DNA from: Parachlorella kessleri
Taxonomy: Eukaryota > Chlorophyta > Trebouxiophyceae > Chlorellales > Chlorellaceae
Direction of reading: 5' to 3'
Length of the DNA stretch: 64,000 nucleotides
Assembly: GCA_001598975.1 (NCBI GenBank)
Contig: BBXU01002596.1
Span: 1-64,000, forward strand
Part shown: positions 47,225 to 59,023 of the stretch, in pieces
How the letters are laid out: each line of letters starts with the position of its first letter
How positions within the stretch are numbered: the stretch's first letter is position 1
The notes under the pieces: generated by a model
The model's database searches: none
Told to the model about the DNA's origin: nothing
The model's input: only the letters and a program-made list of their open reading frames with translations
Translations under genes and position numbers: made by a program

Positions 47225-50200
47225 CTAGGCCATGGCCGTCGCATTTTCACAGGCTGCCAGCGCCTGCCGTGCAAAGTAGCGGACGTCTAGGTCAGGGTCC
47301 TCTTGGAGCTCAGCCAGGCAAGGCTTGAAGGTTTGGTCGATGAGCAAAGCATCCGCCAGCGGGACCAGCTTCTCCATCACCTTTGCAGAGTTGAAACGGA
47401 TGTTGGCCACTCGATCCTGCACAAAAGAGGGAGGCCCAAGGACGCATGTGGACAAACACCGAGGCCTGGCTACAGGTGCGCCTGGTGCACTTGTCAGCCT
47501 GGCTGCAGTGGCACCAGCCATATTTTTGCACTGTCTGCCTAACACAGCAGACGTGAAACGATACTTGTGGTGCAAGCAGAATGCATTAGGCTTATGGGAC
47601 ACCATGCAGTAAAATGGAGACAGGAACCGTAAGGGGAATGACCTAACTACAACACCGAACCTGACCTGAAAAGCAAGACAAATGTGCCATCATGCTGTCC
47701 TAGTCTGGCATGGCAGCGTCGCAGGCAACCGGATCTGCTGGCAATAGCTTAAACTACCATACCACTGCACCCCGATGTCTAAGCGCAAGCCCATCAAAAT
47801 CTGACCTCACCTTGGAACAAGTCACGGTCACTGGCAGCATAGCGGTGGAGAGCACGTCATGAGGCACGTTGGGCGCAAGGGCCACAATTGCTGACAACAC
47901 TGTCATTCTGTAGAGGTAATTCTGATGCGAGATCATGCCAAGAACCTGCAGCATAACCAGTGGTGGTAGATGTTAGCACCGCAACCATCTGCATTGCAAG
48001 CGAATGAGGCAACACCACACCTGGCATCAACCCCCTATCCAGCTAGAGTTACAGACCTAAACTTAGGAGTTCAAACACGTGCGCCCCAAGCACTCGTCAC
48101 AGCAGATATCGACGGCAGCAGACATGAGAAGCGGGCGATCCCATCACCTGTGGGACGATATGGTCCTTCGCCCAGTCTGGGCCAAACTCCTGAGCTAGCC
48201 TTTGAAGGTTCTTGGTAGCTGCGTCCCGAATGCTGTACACAGGGTCCTGCGGGATGGAAATTTGAGGCAACATGCTGGTCGTCCAGTCTCAAGCATAGGG
48301 TTGCAAGCCAGCTCTTGCATGCAATCATACCTGACAACCGAACTCCCTAGAACCATCAGGGACTTGAGGTTTGCCGCAGAAGTCTAAGGCACAGTCCGCG
48401 CAGTGTGGGTTTAAACACATTGGCATCGTGTGCACAGACAGGACTGCGGCTCACAGTCTGCTTACGCCTACATCCTAACGGACCATGCCAAAAGACCTTC
48501 CATCCCTGCCCAATAATCAAGCCCACCTGCAACCACTTCATACACTGCGGGCCCAGCTTCTGCTCAAAGAAGTCCGGTCCCAACTGCACCCAGCAGAGCA
48601 AATGCAGGTGTGTCCTTGCGGCGTGCAGCAGTGTGAGTGAGCCTAGCGGCCTGCTGCAGGCTACACAGGAGCCTCCTTCACGTCACCCAGTTAAGATTGC
48701 AGAGTTGGTAGTGAAGCCTGCTGCAGCCAGCTGTCCTAGCCACTCACCTGGCTTGCCAGCAGCGGTATGTGTGATATGATGGCTAACCTTACTCTCCAAT
48801 GCTTGTCCTGCAGTCAGGAGGCTCTGACTGGCTTGGTATTTGCCAGCAAGGGGACCCCGTGTCACATGTGGCACCACTCCAGGGGCATTGCCTCAGCAGC
48901 AGGTACAAGGCAGAAAGCAAGCCTCCAAAGCGGTACGGCTTGCACAGTCACTCGGTTTGTTGCTGCGTAGAACATGCACCAGCCACAGCCTCCCACCTCC
49001 GCAAGCTCTCCAATCGCAGGAAGCAAACTCTGGGCCAGCAGCTCAATGCCGATAACCTGTCGACACAGGCAGTGGCCAATCACATAAGTCATTGGAATGG
49101 CAACCTTTGCTGCTCCACATGTTGTGCAACACCTACTCTTTCGACCCTCCCATTGCGACAAGCAACATATAAATCAACTTCAGAAGTTCAGCCGCCCCCT
49201 AGTGCTCTCAAGGCCACCTCCGAGCCTGGCAAGAGGCCTACCTCGCACCCGGTCACCCCGAGCTCATTGCACTGCAGTGCAAACCCCGCCATCGCCACTC
49301 CACCCACCTGGTTCACTTGGTCCAGCTTGGCAATGATGTTGAGCCGCACCTCTGGCCAATCATCCTTCAGCAAGCTCAAGAACACAGGCAACAGGTGCTC
49401 AATGGTGGAGGCCTGCAAAGCAACAGCAGGTACAAGAGCATGTCAATTAATCAAGTCGGCAGGCTGGACAAGGACGTGACTCATAGCAGCAGTGGACCAC
49501 ATGCATCCGAGCTCATCCCTGATCTGCACGTAGCAGCCTGCCGGTCAGTACAGTCGCCACACACCTCCTATATATTGAAGTGCCTTGGCGGTCATGGCTC
49601 CCTGGCGAGCGCGGCTAATCAGTTTCCGGCTCACAGCTTATGTTTCTTCTAACTTTTTCCACAAGTGGCGGCAGGGACGTGCATCATGGAACCCACACGA
49701 AAAGCTTAGGGGCCCACATGGCTCTCAGGAGATCACACAACTGTACTTGCCTTGCCCAGCATGGGTGCCAGCTCCATGACCACTCCTGCGAGTGCTGACC
49801 GGACATACTGGCTGGCGTCCGTTGACAGCTCCCGCACACACGGCAGGATGCTGGACATGACCTGCACCACCAAACTGCACCGTACGTAAGTGAGGCACGC
49901 CACATACTATGGCAGGCTGCCCTCATTTCACTTGGGCCTGCAGTACATTCCAGTCACCAGCTTAAGTCACCAGTTACCGTACGTCAGCCCACGCTCCACT
50001 CCACGACCTGCACTTGGTGTCAGCGGCGCTCGGCACTGACCAGACACTTTTCTTAGCCAGCATCCCGCCCGGGTTAGCGACCAATCCTCCCTCTTCCTGC
50101 CCATGCCCAGACCAAGCTTGGTCATGACCCCAGGTCTGATACCTCTGCCCTATCGCAAACACCGGCCCTTCCACAGACCCGGCCTGGTCAACTGGCTGTG

Positions 50201-52576
50201 AAAGTGGACCAAAGGGTGCTCATTCCAACCCTAACCCACCACTGCCCCTAACGCGAACCCCTCTTGCTAAAGGGTCGTGCATGCTCAGCCCAGGTGGTAA
50301 TAACAGGACATCTTTAGACAGGTTTTGCGCTCAACGTTTTGCACTGGGAACGAACCCATGCTGGCCTTTCTCTGCTCCTGGCTTGATGCACCAGTAGACA
50401 CTTACCCCGACAGCACACTGCTCTATCCCAGCCTACTATGTCCAGCCCCAGCACCACCGAAGGGGTATCCTAGCCTGCCTGCACTACACCCTGAGCACCA
50501 ATTTGCGCACCTGCTCGCCCGGTAGTAGCCGGCACACGGCTGCTATCCTGCCGGCTGCAGCTCCCCGCACCTCCGCCTCACTGTCTCGAAGCAGCCGCAC
50601 AAAGGGCGGCAGCAGCTCTGTGTGGACAAGGTCGGCACCCAGCACCTCGCAAAGTGCGGGTACCTGCTGCGCCACGTTGTACCGCACGCGCCAGGACTTG
50701 TCCTGCACAAGTCATGACGCAACACCTTCCCTTACAGCACTGCACAACCTGCAAGGCGCCTACCAATCCGTCACACTCTGATGCTGCAGTACATGCAAGA
50801 GGTGTTGGCTATAACAACACTGTAAGCTGCTTGCACTGCAAGCACCAAGCAGCCTCATGCTAAATACCCAGGCGCACCCTGCGCCAAAAGAAGTGTCCAC
50901 TGTGTGCCCAACTCCTGGTGAATGGTCCCCGAGCAAGCAATGACACATTTGCACACCTACCTGTGCAAACTTCTGCATGACTGGGAGCACATGCTCCACC
51001 ACCTGCTCCCTGGAAAGCACTCGCGCCAGCGGGCTGCATCCCTCCACCGCAATCAGTCGCACAGAGTCTTGGTCTGCACAGCACGCCCGACGGTGACTTT
51101 GGGCAAACCGTGCACTGATGCAGAGTCCCTTGACATTATGACGCCCCATGAGCATCCAGGATCGGAGCAAGCACCAGCATCCCATTACCACTTTATATAG
51201 CCCTGCTTGAGTCGTGCATTAGAAAAACCGAACCTCTTCCCACTCCTTCCTGTCATAGAGTTTGAGATGTCAAGTAGCGCGGTGCGCGTCTGCGAGCATG
51301 CCTACCGTCTTGCGTAAGTGCTGTAAACAGCGGCAGCAGCTGTGCGCTGACATGCTCCGCCTCCATGACTTCTGAGAGCTTGCCCAAGTTCTGCAGGACG
51401 GTGCAACATTCAGTCACTACGATGCGTGGTACCTAGATTTCAATACCTTGCAGATTGTCCTCCTCAAGCTTTGACAGGCATCATCAAACAGCCTCGGCAA
51501 GGGCAGCAGCAGCAACACACTGCAAGGTATGCACAATGTGGATCGCCAGGTGCGTGCCACTGCGATCTCGAGTTCAACCACTAAGTGCAACATCATGCAT
51601 CGTTCTGCATACACCTTTCCATTGCGGCGCCGCAAATTCTCAACAACAGTGGTTACAACAGGGCAGCTGCTTCCATCCTTACCTGCGCTGCTGCCCGCCG
51701 CACCATGGGGGTCTCGTCCTTGCACAGCTGCACAAACAAAGTCCGCAAATCCGACCGCAGCGGCTCCTGCACCCGCGGATAGGCTGTGGCGAAGAGCCGA
51801 CAAGCGGACACTCGTGACGTCCACTCCTTGCTGGCTAGCCTCTGCACCAAAACAACAACACTGCCATTTTTATGCAATGCCATGTACTTCTCTGCTCAGC
51901 GCTGGAAACAAAGGGACACTTACAAACCATTCATCGCACTTCGGGCTTGACCAAGCTGTCACCAAAAGCTCGCTTGCTCCCAAAGGGTCTAATTATCTTG
52001 AGCTGGTGCGCTGGCAGAAGGTCCTCTGACGCCGTCAAACAGGCTGAGAGACTATCTGTTCAGTCCACTGCAGTTCAGCTTTACCTTGACAAGGACCACA
52101 AAATGCTCTGACATGCTGGGCTCGGGCATCTGCGCGCCCACGGCGCACAGGGACTCCACTGCCCTGTCTCTGACCACGGTCTCGTCCACAGTAGCTAGAG
52201 TCTCCAGCGGCAACAACAGGAAGTGGGCATACTCCGGGCCGCCAACCAGGGGCACAAACTTGCCCAGTTCCTCTGCCATCACCAGCAGAACCTCATCCTC
52301 ATCGTCGCTGTTCTCGTTCAAGAAAGGGATGAGCTCCCGCCGGGTTCGCTCCTCGCCCAGGGCCAGAGCGATGGTGCTCAGCCGTTTAACTGAGTTAAGC
52401 CGCAGAGCCACATCCTCGTTGCGCAGCTCGTCTCTGCACGCATCCACCTGACTGGAGTGATCACCTGCCCTGTCCTGTGGGATCGAAGACTGCCACCTTG
52501 GGCTTTCCCCAACTTACATCAACACCGCTATGGGATACAGGTTGTCGTTCCCCGACAGGGTGGCCACAGTTGCCAT
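47225..52576 (-). CDS. Protein phosphatase 2A scaffold subunit A (PR65)
   Basis: Fourteen exons: 52576-52518, 52433-52085, 51841-51683, 51390-51306, 51073-50961, 50702-50511, 49861-49751, 49412-49308, 49056-48997, 48807-48748, 48583-48527, 48246-48148, 47945-47811, 47416-47225. Every phase agrees and the sum is 591 residues, the family length. The protein is 15 HEAT repeats that bind the catalytic and regulatory subunits. Signatures: [156 protein letters not shown]. Exon 7 ends LGK at a GC donor (49750-49749, AAG|GCAAGT), required by both frame and homology. Cytosolic and nuclear. Confidence 0.96.
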
Positions 52577-53650
52577 CCTGCTGCTGGGGTTGATGCGTCG
52601 ATCGCTTGCCTCAGAGCATGTCCTCCAGTTTGAAAGCAATCGGGACAGCAACGGAATTGCGAAAGGCAGATCTGGGTTGTCAAGTCCACTAGGGGTTTTC
52701 GGGCCTCAAAATGCCTCAAATTTAAGAAAGGGGGGCATGCTTCATGGCCATGCACTCATGGCTCATGGCTGGGCCATGGCTGGGCCATGAGCCATTTATG
52801 CATGGCTCTCTTCCCATTGCTCGTCAACTCAGAAGGGGTGCCCCACAATATCTGAATGTTTTCAAATGATATCCACTGGTGGACCTTGGCTCAACGCAGA
52901 GCTGGTCCAGATGGCATCTTTACCTGTTTACTGTTTTTATTTGACAGCAGGGCAGAAATCCAGTGTCGGTAACGAGAAGTGCATGTGCGGGAGAAAAAGG
53001 GGATAGTTGGAGCCAAACACAAGAAATCTCTGTGACATGGAAGGTAAGACTACTGGCACCCTGCACACACAGGAAATGTACAGCTACAAATTGCCAGAGC
53101 GACACAGCAGACTGTCTAACATTACTGTACACATTCTCTGAAAACGCATGCCCACGCTGCAGGGGATCCCACACACAACTGTACCAGCGCTGCAGCCCAG
53201 CGGGCTGCAAAGGCAGGCCAGAGTTGCTGGCTGCTGCAGAGGCGGTGGGGAATCCTAAGCTGGCGGCAGATGGTGGCAGCCATGCATGAGACTGACCTTG
53301 GATATCTGTATAGATAGCGCTGCTACTCCCGTGCCAGACAAAAAAGTCGATAAAGGCTGGAAACCAAGGTGTGCCGTCATGCTCAAGGACTGGGTCGCAG
53401 AGAGGCATTCAGCGTGTTATACTGTAGAGCCCAATAAAGACGTAGCAAACCTACGTGCTGGTCATGGCACCTAGCTGCCCTACTAGCTGCCTGACTATGA
53501 AGCAACCACAAACTGATGCAGCAGTAGCAGCGCTTCCTGACCACACCTTCAGCAAGATCAAACAATGACCTTGTGTGCTTGAAGTGTTTGTCTGCCGTTC
53601 AGGAGGTCAGTACTGCCACATGCCAGGCTGTGAGTGTCAACAGCTGCTGG
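52577..53650. other. Spacer upstream of PP2A-A, with inverted repeat
   Basis: 1.07 kb with no supported exon. Contains a perfect 10-bp inverted repeat within a catgg-rich stretch (52740-52805). A 162-codon minus-strand frame at 52920-53408 shows no domain I recognise. Confidence 0.55.
52760..52793. repeat. Inverted repeat with internal tandem duplication
   Basis: Arms ggctcatggc (52760-52769) and gccatgagcc (52784-52793) are perfect complements. The interior carries two copies of tggctgggcca in tandem. It lies within a catgg-rich block about 170-220 bp upstream of the PP2A-A start codon, thus in its probable promoter. Confidence 0.8.
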
Positions 53651-54046
53651 CTAACCTTTGTGGCGCTCGCTCTGTATGCACTTACCCCAGAGCAAGCCTC
53701 TATCAGACAGCAGAGGCTCCTCTTTGCCTGTTATCCGCCTGGGGAGCCTGCCATGCTGCTTCACAAAGTCCTGCATCGGCTGGTAGCGCACTCCCCAAGC
53801 CGCCATCGTACATGCCTTCCAAAGCCAGCCCAGGAGGTTCGGTAGGGCGCCGACACTCTCAGGCGACAGTTGCAGCTGCATCCGGTCCTTGTAGCACTGC
53901 CGCTGCCCAACTACACCCAGGCAGCCACCTAGCCTCTCGCCGGACAGAAACAGGATGCGCTTACCAGCAGACTTGTGCAGCAGCCTGTCATGCTCTTGTG
54001 GGAAAGCTGGTGTCGGATGCAGCCACTGCTCCCAGAGCATGTCCAC
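53651..54046 (-). CDS. Helicase-associated (HA) domain protein fragment
   Basis: One open frame of 131 codons with two units like the helicase-associated repeat. Unit 1 ends with ERLGGCLGVVGQRQCYKDRM and LSPESVGALPNLLGWLW (pattern LG, QR, Leu-rich helix, GW.W). Unit 2 has WGVRYQPMQDFVKQHGRLPR, then LWGKCIQSERHKG. A donor (AAAG|GTTAGC) follows the last HK, so the frame probably continues in another exon I could not place. HA units occur as arrays in algal and bacterial proteins, with or without a helicase; no helicase motor is in this window. 5' exons may lie in 54050-54650, where several frames are open. It could be a short gene or a remnant. Confidence 0.45.
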   Translation of the reverse strand: MDMLWEQWLHPTPAFPQEHDRLLHKSAGKRILFLSGERLGGCLGVVGQRQCYKDRMQLQLSPESVGALPNLLGWLWKACTMAAWGVRYQPMQDFVKQHGRLPRRITGKEEPLLSDRGLLWGKCIQSERHKG

Positions 54047-55384
54047 CTCTTTTGTGGGCAGTCACACCCAGCTGGGGAGGGTTTGCAGCGCTCCCTTCCC
54101 TGGCGCTGCCAGCGGTGGGCGCCAGCTGCCCGTCCTGCGCTGCTGGGTGGTCTGCACTCCACAGCCCCAGCACTGCACCACCTGAGTCAAAAGGGGGCAG
54201 CCGGCCGTGCTGCTGCTGGCAAGCTGCCACCTGCTGCACGCCTGCTCCAGAGCAATAGCGCCATGTGGGGTGGCGTCTGCGAGAGTGGGTCCACAAAGTT
54301 GCTGGCTTGCTGGGCATTGCCTGTCTTCCCAGGGATGCCACCCTCACCTGCTGTGGACATAAATTGGCTGCTGCCTCCCGTTATGATTGCAATCCAGCCT
54401 TAAGACCTGCCCCGGTACGACCTGGCTGCCAAGAGGGCCCTGCCTGCTTGGAAGCCGGCAACCAGACAACAGTGGCCTTGCTTACACCTGGCCCCCCCGC
54501 CCTGCCCGGTTACAAATCCAGTGAGGAGGTTGTACACGTCTAGGGCTACCGCGCAGCCACACAATGCCACCGGGCAGCCGACCAACCACGTGCTGCATGC
54601 AGCACTAGCTCCAGCAGAGACATAACTAGCCAGTCTCACTTGCCTGACGGTCTAGCACATGTACTGGTCTTACCAAGCCTTATCTCAAGAAAGCCGTTGG
54701 ACCCAAGCGAAAATCCGTGGGACCCTTAAAAAGCCGTGGGACCCTTTGCTCTACGACCCTGGGGTAGTGACGAAGCACGGTATACCTGCTGGGTGCACAG
54801 GCATTGCAGCTGCACGGAAGCGAGAGGGGGAGCTAGCCAATCGATCAAACTCTGTTCAAATACAGAAGCAGTAGGAACACCTCTCCGAGCAATGCGAAAG
54901 CCCCAGCAGCAGGGTATACCTCTTCGTCAACCATGAGTTCTTTAATCGGTCTTACCAGCTGTTATCAGTCACCTGGATCCGTTGTCCTAACATGAGAGAG
55001 AGAGAGGGAGAGAGAGTGTGAAAGCATGCATAGCGCAGGCGCCACCAATGCTCAGCGTGCGAGCCTTCAGTGCCAGCTGTTGTACAATGACCTTCCTGTT
55101 AATGAACAGGATACCACAAGCTTGCAATACAGGTAAGACAGGTGCGGATCTCAGCCTGGCCCAGTGGGTGAAGACATCAGCAAGCATATCGGCATGCCAT
55201 GAACCTTTTACTCTCCCATCAGGGCTCGCAACCCATTTCTTGTGTGGTATCCTTAAGGCCAGCAACTCAACCAAGTCAAGTGCGCTTGTAACCAGGCCTA
55301 CCTAGCATCACAAAAAACATCATGTACAACAGTTGTGTCACCTTGCAGCAACAGAGATTACCGATAGTCGCCCACTATACATGC
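54047..55384. other. Unassigned stretch between HA fragment and M48 gene
   Basis: 1.3 kb with no product I can support. A minus-strand frame at 54987-55274 (HADMLADVFTHWARLRSAP) looks protein-like but matches nothing known to me. It ends in a GA microsatellite (54994-55016). Confidence 0.5.
54994..55016 (+). repeat. (GA)n microsatellite
   Basis: A 23-bp GA run with one interruption (ggg). Simple repeat. Confidence 0.9.
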
Positions 55385-57481
55385 CTACACGCACTTCCTC
55401 CCAGAAGTTTTCACGAACAACATCTCAACTGTTAGCCAAGCCAGCACCTGTGAGCTTGGGGCTGGGGAACCTGGGAGGCCATCTGATGGCTGGCTGGGGC
55501 CCCCGGTGACACCTGAAGACGGCGGTGGCTGCTGGCAGCGCCTCAGCGTATATTGCAAGAAGTTTAGACTCATTAGGCCATGCTGTGTGTGTACCTGCTA
55601 CCGCCTCTGCACTGCTGATGGTTGATAGCCGCTCGGGCTGCTCGCCTGCTACCTTTTGGAGGGACTGCACAAGCCACAGCACCTGACTCTTGGACAGGCC
55701 TTCCCAGCGCAGGAGTTCCTTTGGCACATGATGCACCGGTTGAAAGAGCCCCCGTTGGTGCAGCACCAGAGCTGGGTTGTAGCCAGCCCTGAAAAGCACT
55801 AACCAGGTGAGTCGCAGGTATAAATGATATCTGTTCTTCAAAAAGTAGCAAGGGCTGTAGGGCACTGAGAATGATATTCAGCGCTGGCAATCATTCCCAT
55901 TTCAAAGGGGTCAGCCAAGGGGTAACCCAACAACTGGTAAGCCAGCATGGCAAGGGGTAAGCAAACATACCTGGCCATAATGAACATAGCCATCCTCTCC
56001 GCCTCCAGCTCCTGGTCTATGTCTCTGCTGGGGGACTTCACAGAGTCGTACCCAACCTCCCCTGGCTGCAGCCTCGCTATGCCAGCCACCCTAGCTTGGC
56101 ATCAGCGCTGGTTTTGGTAGCGAATCGTGCTGCCCAAAAAAGGAGGACGTTGCGTACCACAGCAAATGTGCTGACGCTGTCCGCTGGGCGCATCGTCACC
56201 AGGTACCCGATAAAGGCTGACAAACTCCACGGGATCCAGGTGTAGCGCAAAACTGCCGAGCTCTCCGCCGTTTCTGTGACATGCCGGCAGATGGTGTGCC
56301 CAAGCTCGTGTGCTATGACAGGGACGTTGAGTGTGTCCCTGATAGCTATGTAGCCCGGGCTAGCAAAGCCGCTGGGAGAGTCGCCCTCAGCATGGTACAC
56401 TCTGATAACAGGCTGCCAGCCGGCAAAGTGCGCCCTCACCCTGGCCATGATGGGGGAGTCTTGGCCGTGATGCTCTTCCAACATGAGTATGGCGGCTGGC
56501 AGCAGCTGCTGGCAGATGGCCTGTGCTTTCAGAGTGAGCGGGTGGTCAGCAGGGTAATAGAACCCTGCAGCCAGTGCAATGTTACTTTGCGTCGACTGCG
56601 TGTTGCCTATGTAGCATGGTGCCCCACCATGCTCTGGGTGCTACTATCTCGCTTGGGCAGTTAAGCTTGCCCTCAGAGCACACCCTGCGTCCCACTGTGC
56701 CATTGAACAGTTGCCACTTCCCTTGCCACAACAGCACACACTTCTCTTCTATCCCTGTGGGCTAGTGAGGATGACTGTGGTATCGCGCTGCTCAACCTTA
56801 CCTCCTTCATTGGCCGCACTTTGCAGAGCAGCATCGCTGCGCTGTTCCACAGAGTCTCGGCTCCGCAACCCCACTTCTACCGCCGTGACAGCAGGCAGTG
56901 CCGGGCGTTGCCTGCCAGACAGCGGCACCGCTTCCCACTCCCCTTGTCTGAGCCGGTGGTGGTGCGCGACTTCCAAAATGCCCAGCTTGTATGCTATGTA
57001 GCCAGTGAGCGCACAGGCTGCCATGTGGGTAGGTACCGATAGCCGCAGCGGGAGCTTGGAGGTGAGGGATGGCCTTGAACTGATCCGGTTCAAGACCTTG
57101 GTTAAGCCCTCCGGCATGAAGGCATAGCCCATGAATGCAGCAAGAAGGCCGGCCTGCAGCCAGAAGTGCAACACTACTACCACCCTGTTAGTACCAAGCT
57201 GGGGCTGCAATATGTCGTATGTCTCATGACTGGGGATACCGGCGCCCGTCTCCTATACACCAACCCTGTACCTGGGCAGTGAGCGAAAGGTCCTGGACTG
57301 CCACTAACACAGCAGCCGCGTCGCAGGCAGTATATGTAGCCACAATTCTCACGAACAGCTGCGCCACCTGCCGCAGTCCGGCCGTCTGTGTTGACGAGCC
57401 TTCCTTTTGGGGCCTAGCGCAGGAGTCTTGAGCCGCTTCAGCCTGCCTAAAAGGGACCAACCTCGGTTTGCCATGGCGCAC
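55385..57481 (-). CDS. M48 (OMA1-like) membrane zinc metalloprotease
   Basis: Exons: up to 57481-57272 (5' end open), 57153-56802, 56564-56158, 56065-55971, 55788-55595, 55512-55385, phases consistent. The zinc motif is HELGH in NVPVIAHELGHTICRHVTE; the third ligand is in DIDQELEAERMAMFIMA, followed by RAGYNPALVLHQRG, as in M48 proteases, whose EAx Glu binds zinc and is followed by an aGYnP segment. Hydrophobic segments LLAAFMGYAFMP, THMAACALTGYIAYKLGIL and WIPWSLSAFIGYLV point to membrane anchoring around the active site. OMA1 and relatives degrade or process membrane proteins in mitochondria; plastid M48 paralogues also exist, so location is open. The intron 56157-56066 (92 nt) was chosen because the open frame otherwise ends. 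The true start is unresolved: ATG 57474 is in another frame. Confidence 0.78.
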
Positions 57482-58321
57482 TAATCAAGTGTTTTGTTCT
57501 CACTCAGAACATCGAGTACTTCTGATCAATCATATATGCTATGTTAAGGTTAATATCTTCGAGTCTGTGGTACGGCAGGGCAATGCTCGAGGTTTAAGGC
57601 GCAGGCGCCAAGTGGCATCTCAGGGCAGCCCTCGAGATACTCGGCGCACAAGGTAATTGTCTTGCATCAAGGGATTATGTGCAGCAGGCTGCTCAACAGG
57701 CTACTATAGTGTTAGCATTTCAGGCTGAGGTACACTTGTGAGCCGGATCAGTAGTGTGCCCTCCGAACCGGTGAGCTGTGAATTGACTCCAGTGTTTCTC
57801 ATGGCGGTTCTCAATCGTCGGCTTGCTAGAGTGGTTCTTCACGGGGTTGCCGGTGAAGCTGGCGTGTCTTGGCTCTCAAAAGTTTTACTAATACACTGTG
57901 ACAGGGCCAAGGGTGCTGGTTGCAGGACTTCCCAAGGCGCCCCAGCATGTTCAAAGTACTCACTGCGGCAGGCAGAGGGCACCTGGTTGCAGGGTGGGCC
58001 TGCAACGCACACCGGTGGGCTTCCAGCCACCAGTGCGCAAGGTTGCAGGTGTCGACCACAGAAGGGGCCAACTCTCAAGCAGTGGCCGCCAGCATATGCC
58101 CACAAGAGCTGTGGTAAGTGCGATACTGTCTGTTGGTGACACGGCATCACACACACTGCCAAACAACAGCCTGCCTTCCGTACAGGTCCCTTCACTGAAA
58201 GCTGCAGCCCAGAATGACCTGGCCTCGACCTTACAAGCCCTGCATGCCGCAGCCATTGTTTGCTTTCTCAAGCGGCAGACTATTCTATGATCAACTGACC
58301 CCTGATTTCTGCTGGGGGGTG
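57482..58321. other. Divergent spacer, start of plus-strand gene unresolved
   Basis: Between the M48 5' end (-) and the first plausible plus-strand exon. An ATG at 57801 begins MAVLNRRLARVVLHGVAGEA, basic and amphipathic like a transit peptide, and could be the first exon of the gene that follows. I could not join it. Confidence 0.4.
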
Positions 58322-58535
58322 CAGGCAGGCAGCAGCGGTAGCAATCGGGGTGGGGTCAGCGGTGACTCATCCTCCCCCATTCCCTGGACCCAAGAGCTGG
58401 TCAACACGCTGCTGGCAGCGGTGGCCAAGCTGGTCGGGCCCTACAAGGCAACACCTGGGCGGTGGTCGAGGCAGTGAAGTGGCTAGGGCTCACCGAGGCG
58501 CAAGTTGCTGGCTTCCTTCAGGTGTGGGCATTGTG
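58322..58535 (+). CDS. Unidentified exon(s) with a frame break
   Basis: After an acceptor (ggggggtgcag) the frame reads AGSSGSNRGGVSGDSSSPIP then WTQELVNTLLAAVAKLVGPY. Coding character then shifts by one base near 58447: the next frame gives WAVVEAVKWLGLTEAQVAGF and a donor after LQ (about 58530). No intron fits in the few bases between. Either a base is missing or extra, or this is a decaying gene. The family is not recognised; LGLTEAQVAGFL is mTERF-like but too short to rely on. It may belong with the ankyrin gene downstream. Confidence 0.35.
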
Positions 58536-59023
58536 AGGCTTTGTGTTTGTGGCACGGACCTACTGTGCTGGTCGGTGTCGGCAGTGCATGCTAATGATTT
58601 GAGTGAGATGTTGGCACTGGGAGGGGAGGGGCCAGCAGCGGGGCGCACTCACAGTTGCAGTCACAGTGAAGGAGTTACCAGTAAGAACATGTGCTACGGT
58701 GCCTGCAAACAATCCCCCTCTATGTTCCAGTGACAAGCCTCAGAGTAACCTGCCCATGCAGACGCTGGGGTTCCAGGATTCAGGCGCTGCCGCCGGGGCT
58801 GTGGAGTCTGGACAGAGTGGAGTTGCTGGCCAACGCCATGAGACCCCCAAGCATTCTGGTATGCTGCTTTGCTCCAATGAAGCTGGCAGTGAAGGCTGCC
58901 GCTAGTGGGGGAGCACCTTGAATTTCTGCCTGTCTTTACGCTTGTGCCTGTCATAGTTTTCCCAGCCAGCCTTCCCAGCCCTAAGACTTAATATGTATCA
59001 CCTTACATGGGTACTGGGTGCAG

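Noticed and set aside
54987..55274. Minus-strand frame with HADMLADVFTHW that recalls retrotransposon polyprotein ends
   Set aside because: The resemblance to a Copia-type ADxLTK motif is only three or four residues; no integrase, reverse transcriptase or LTR nearby.
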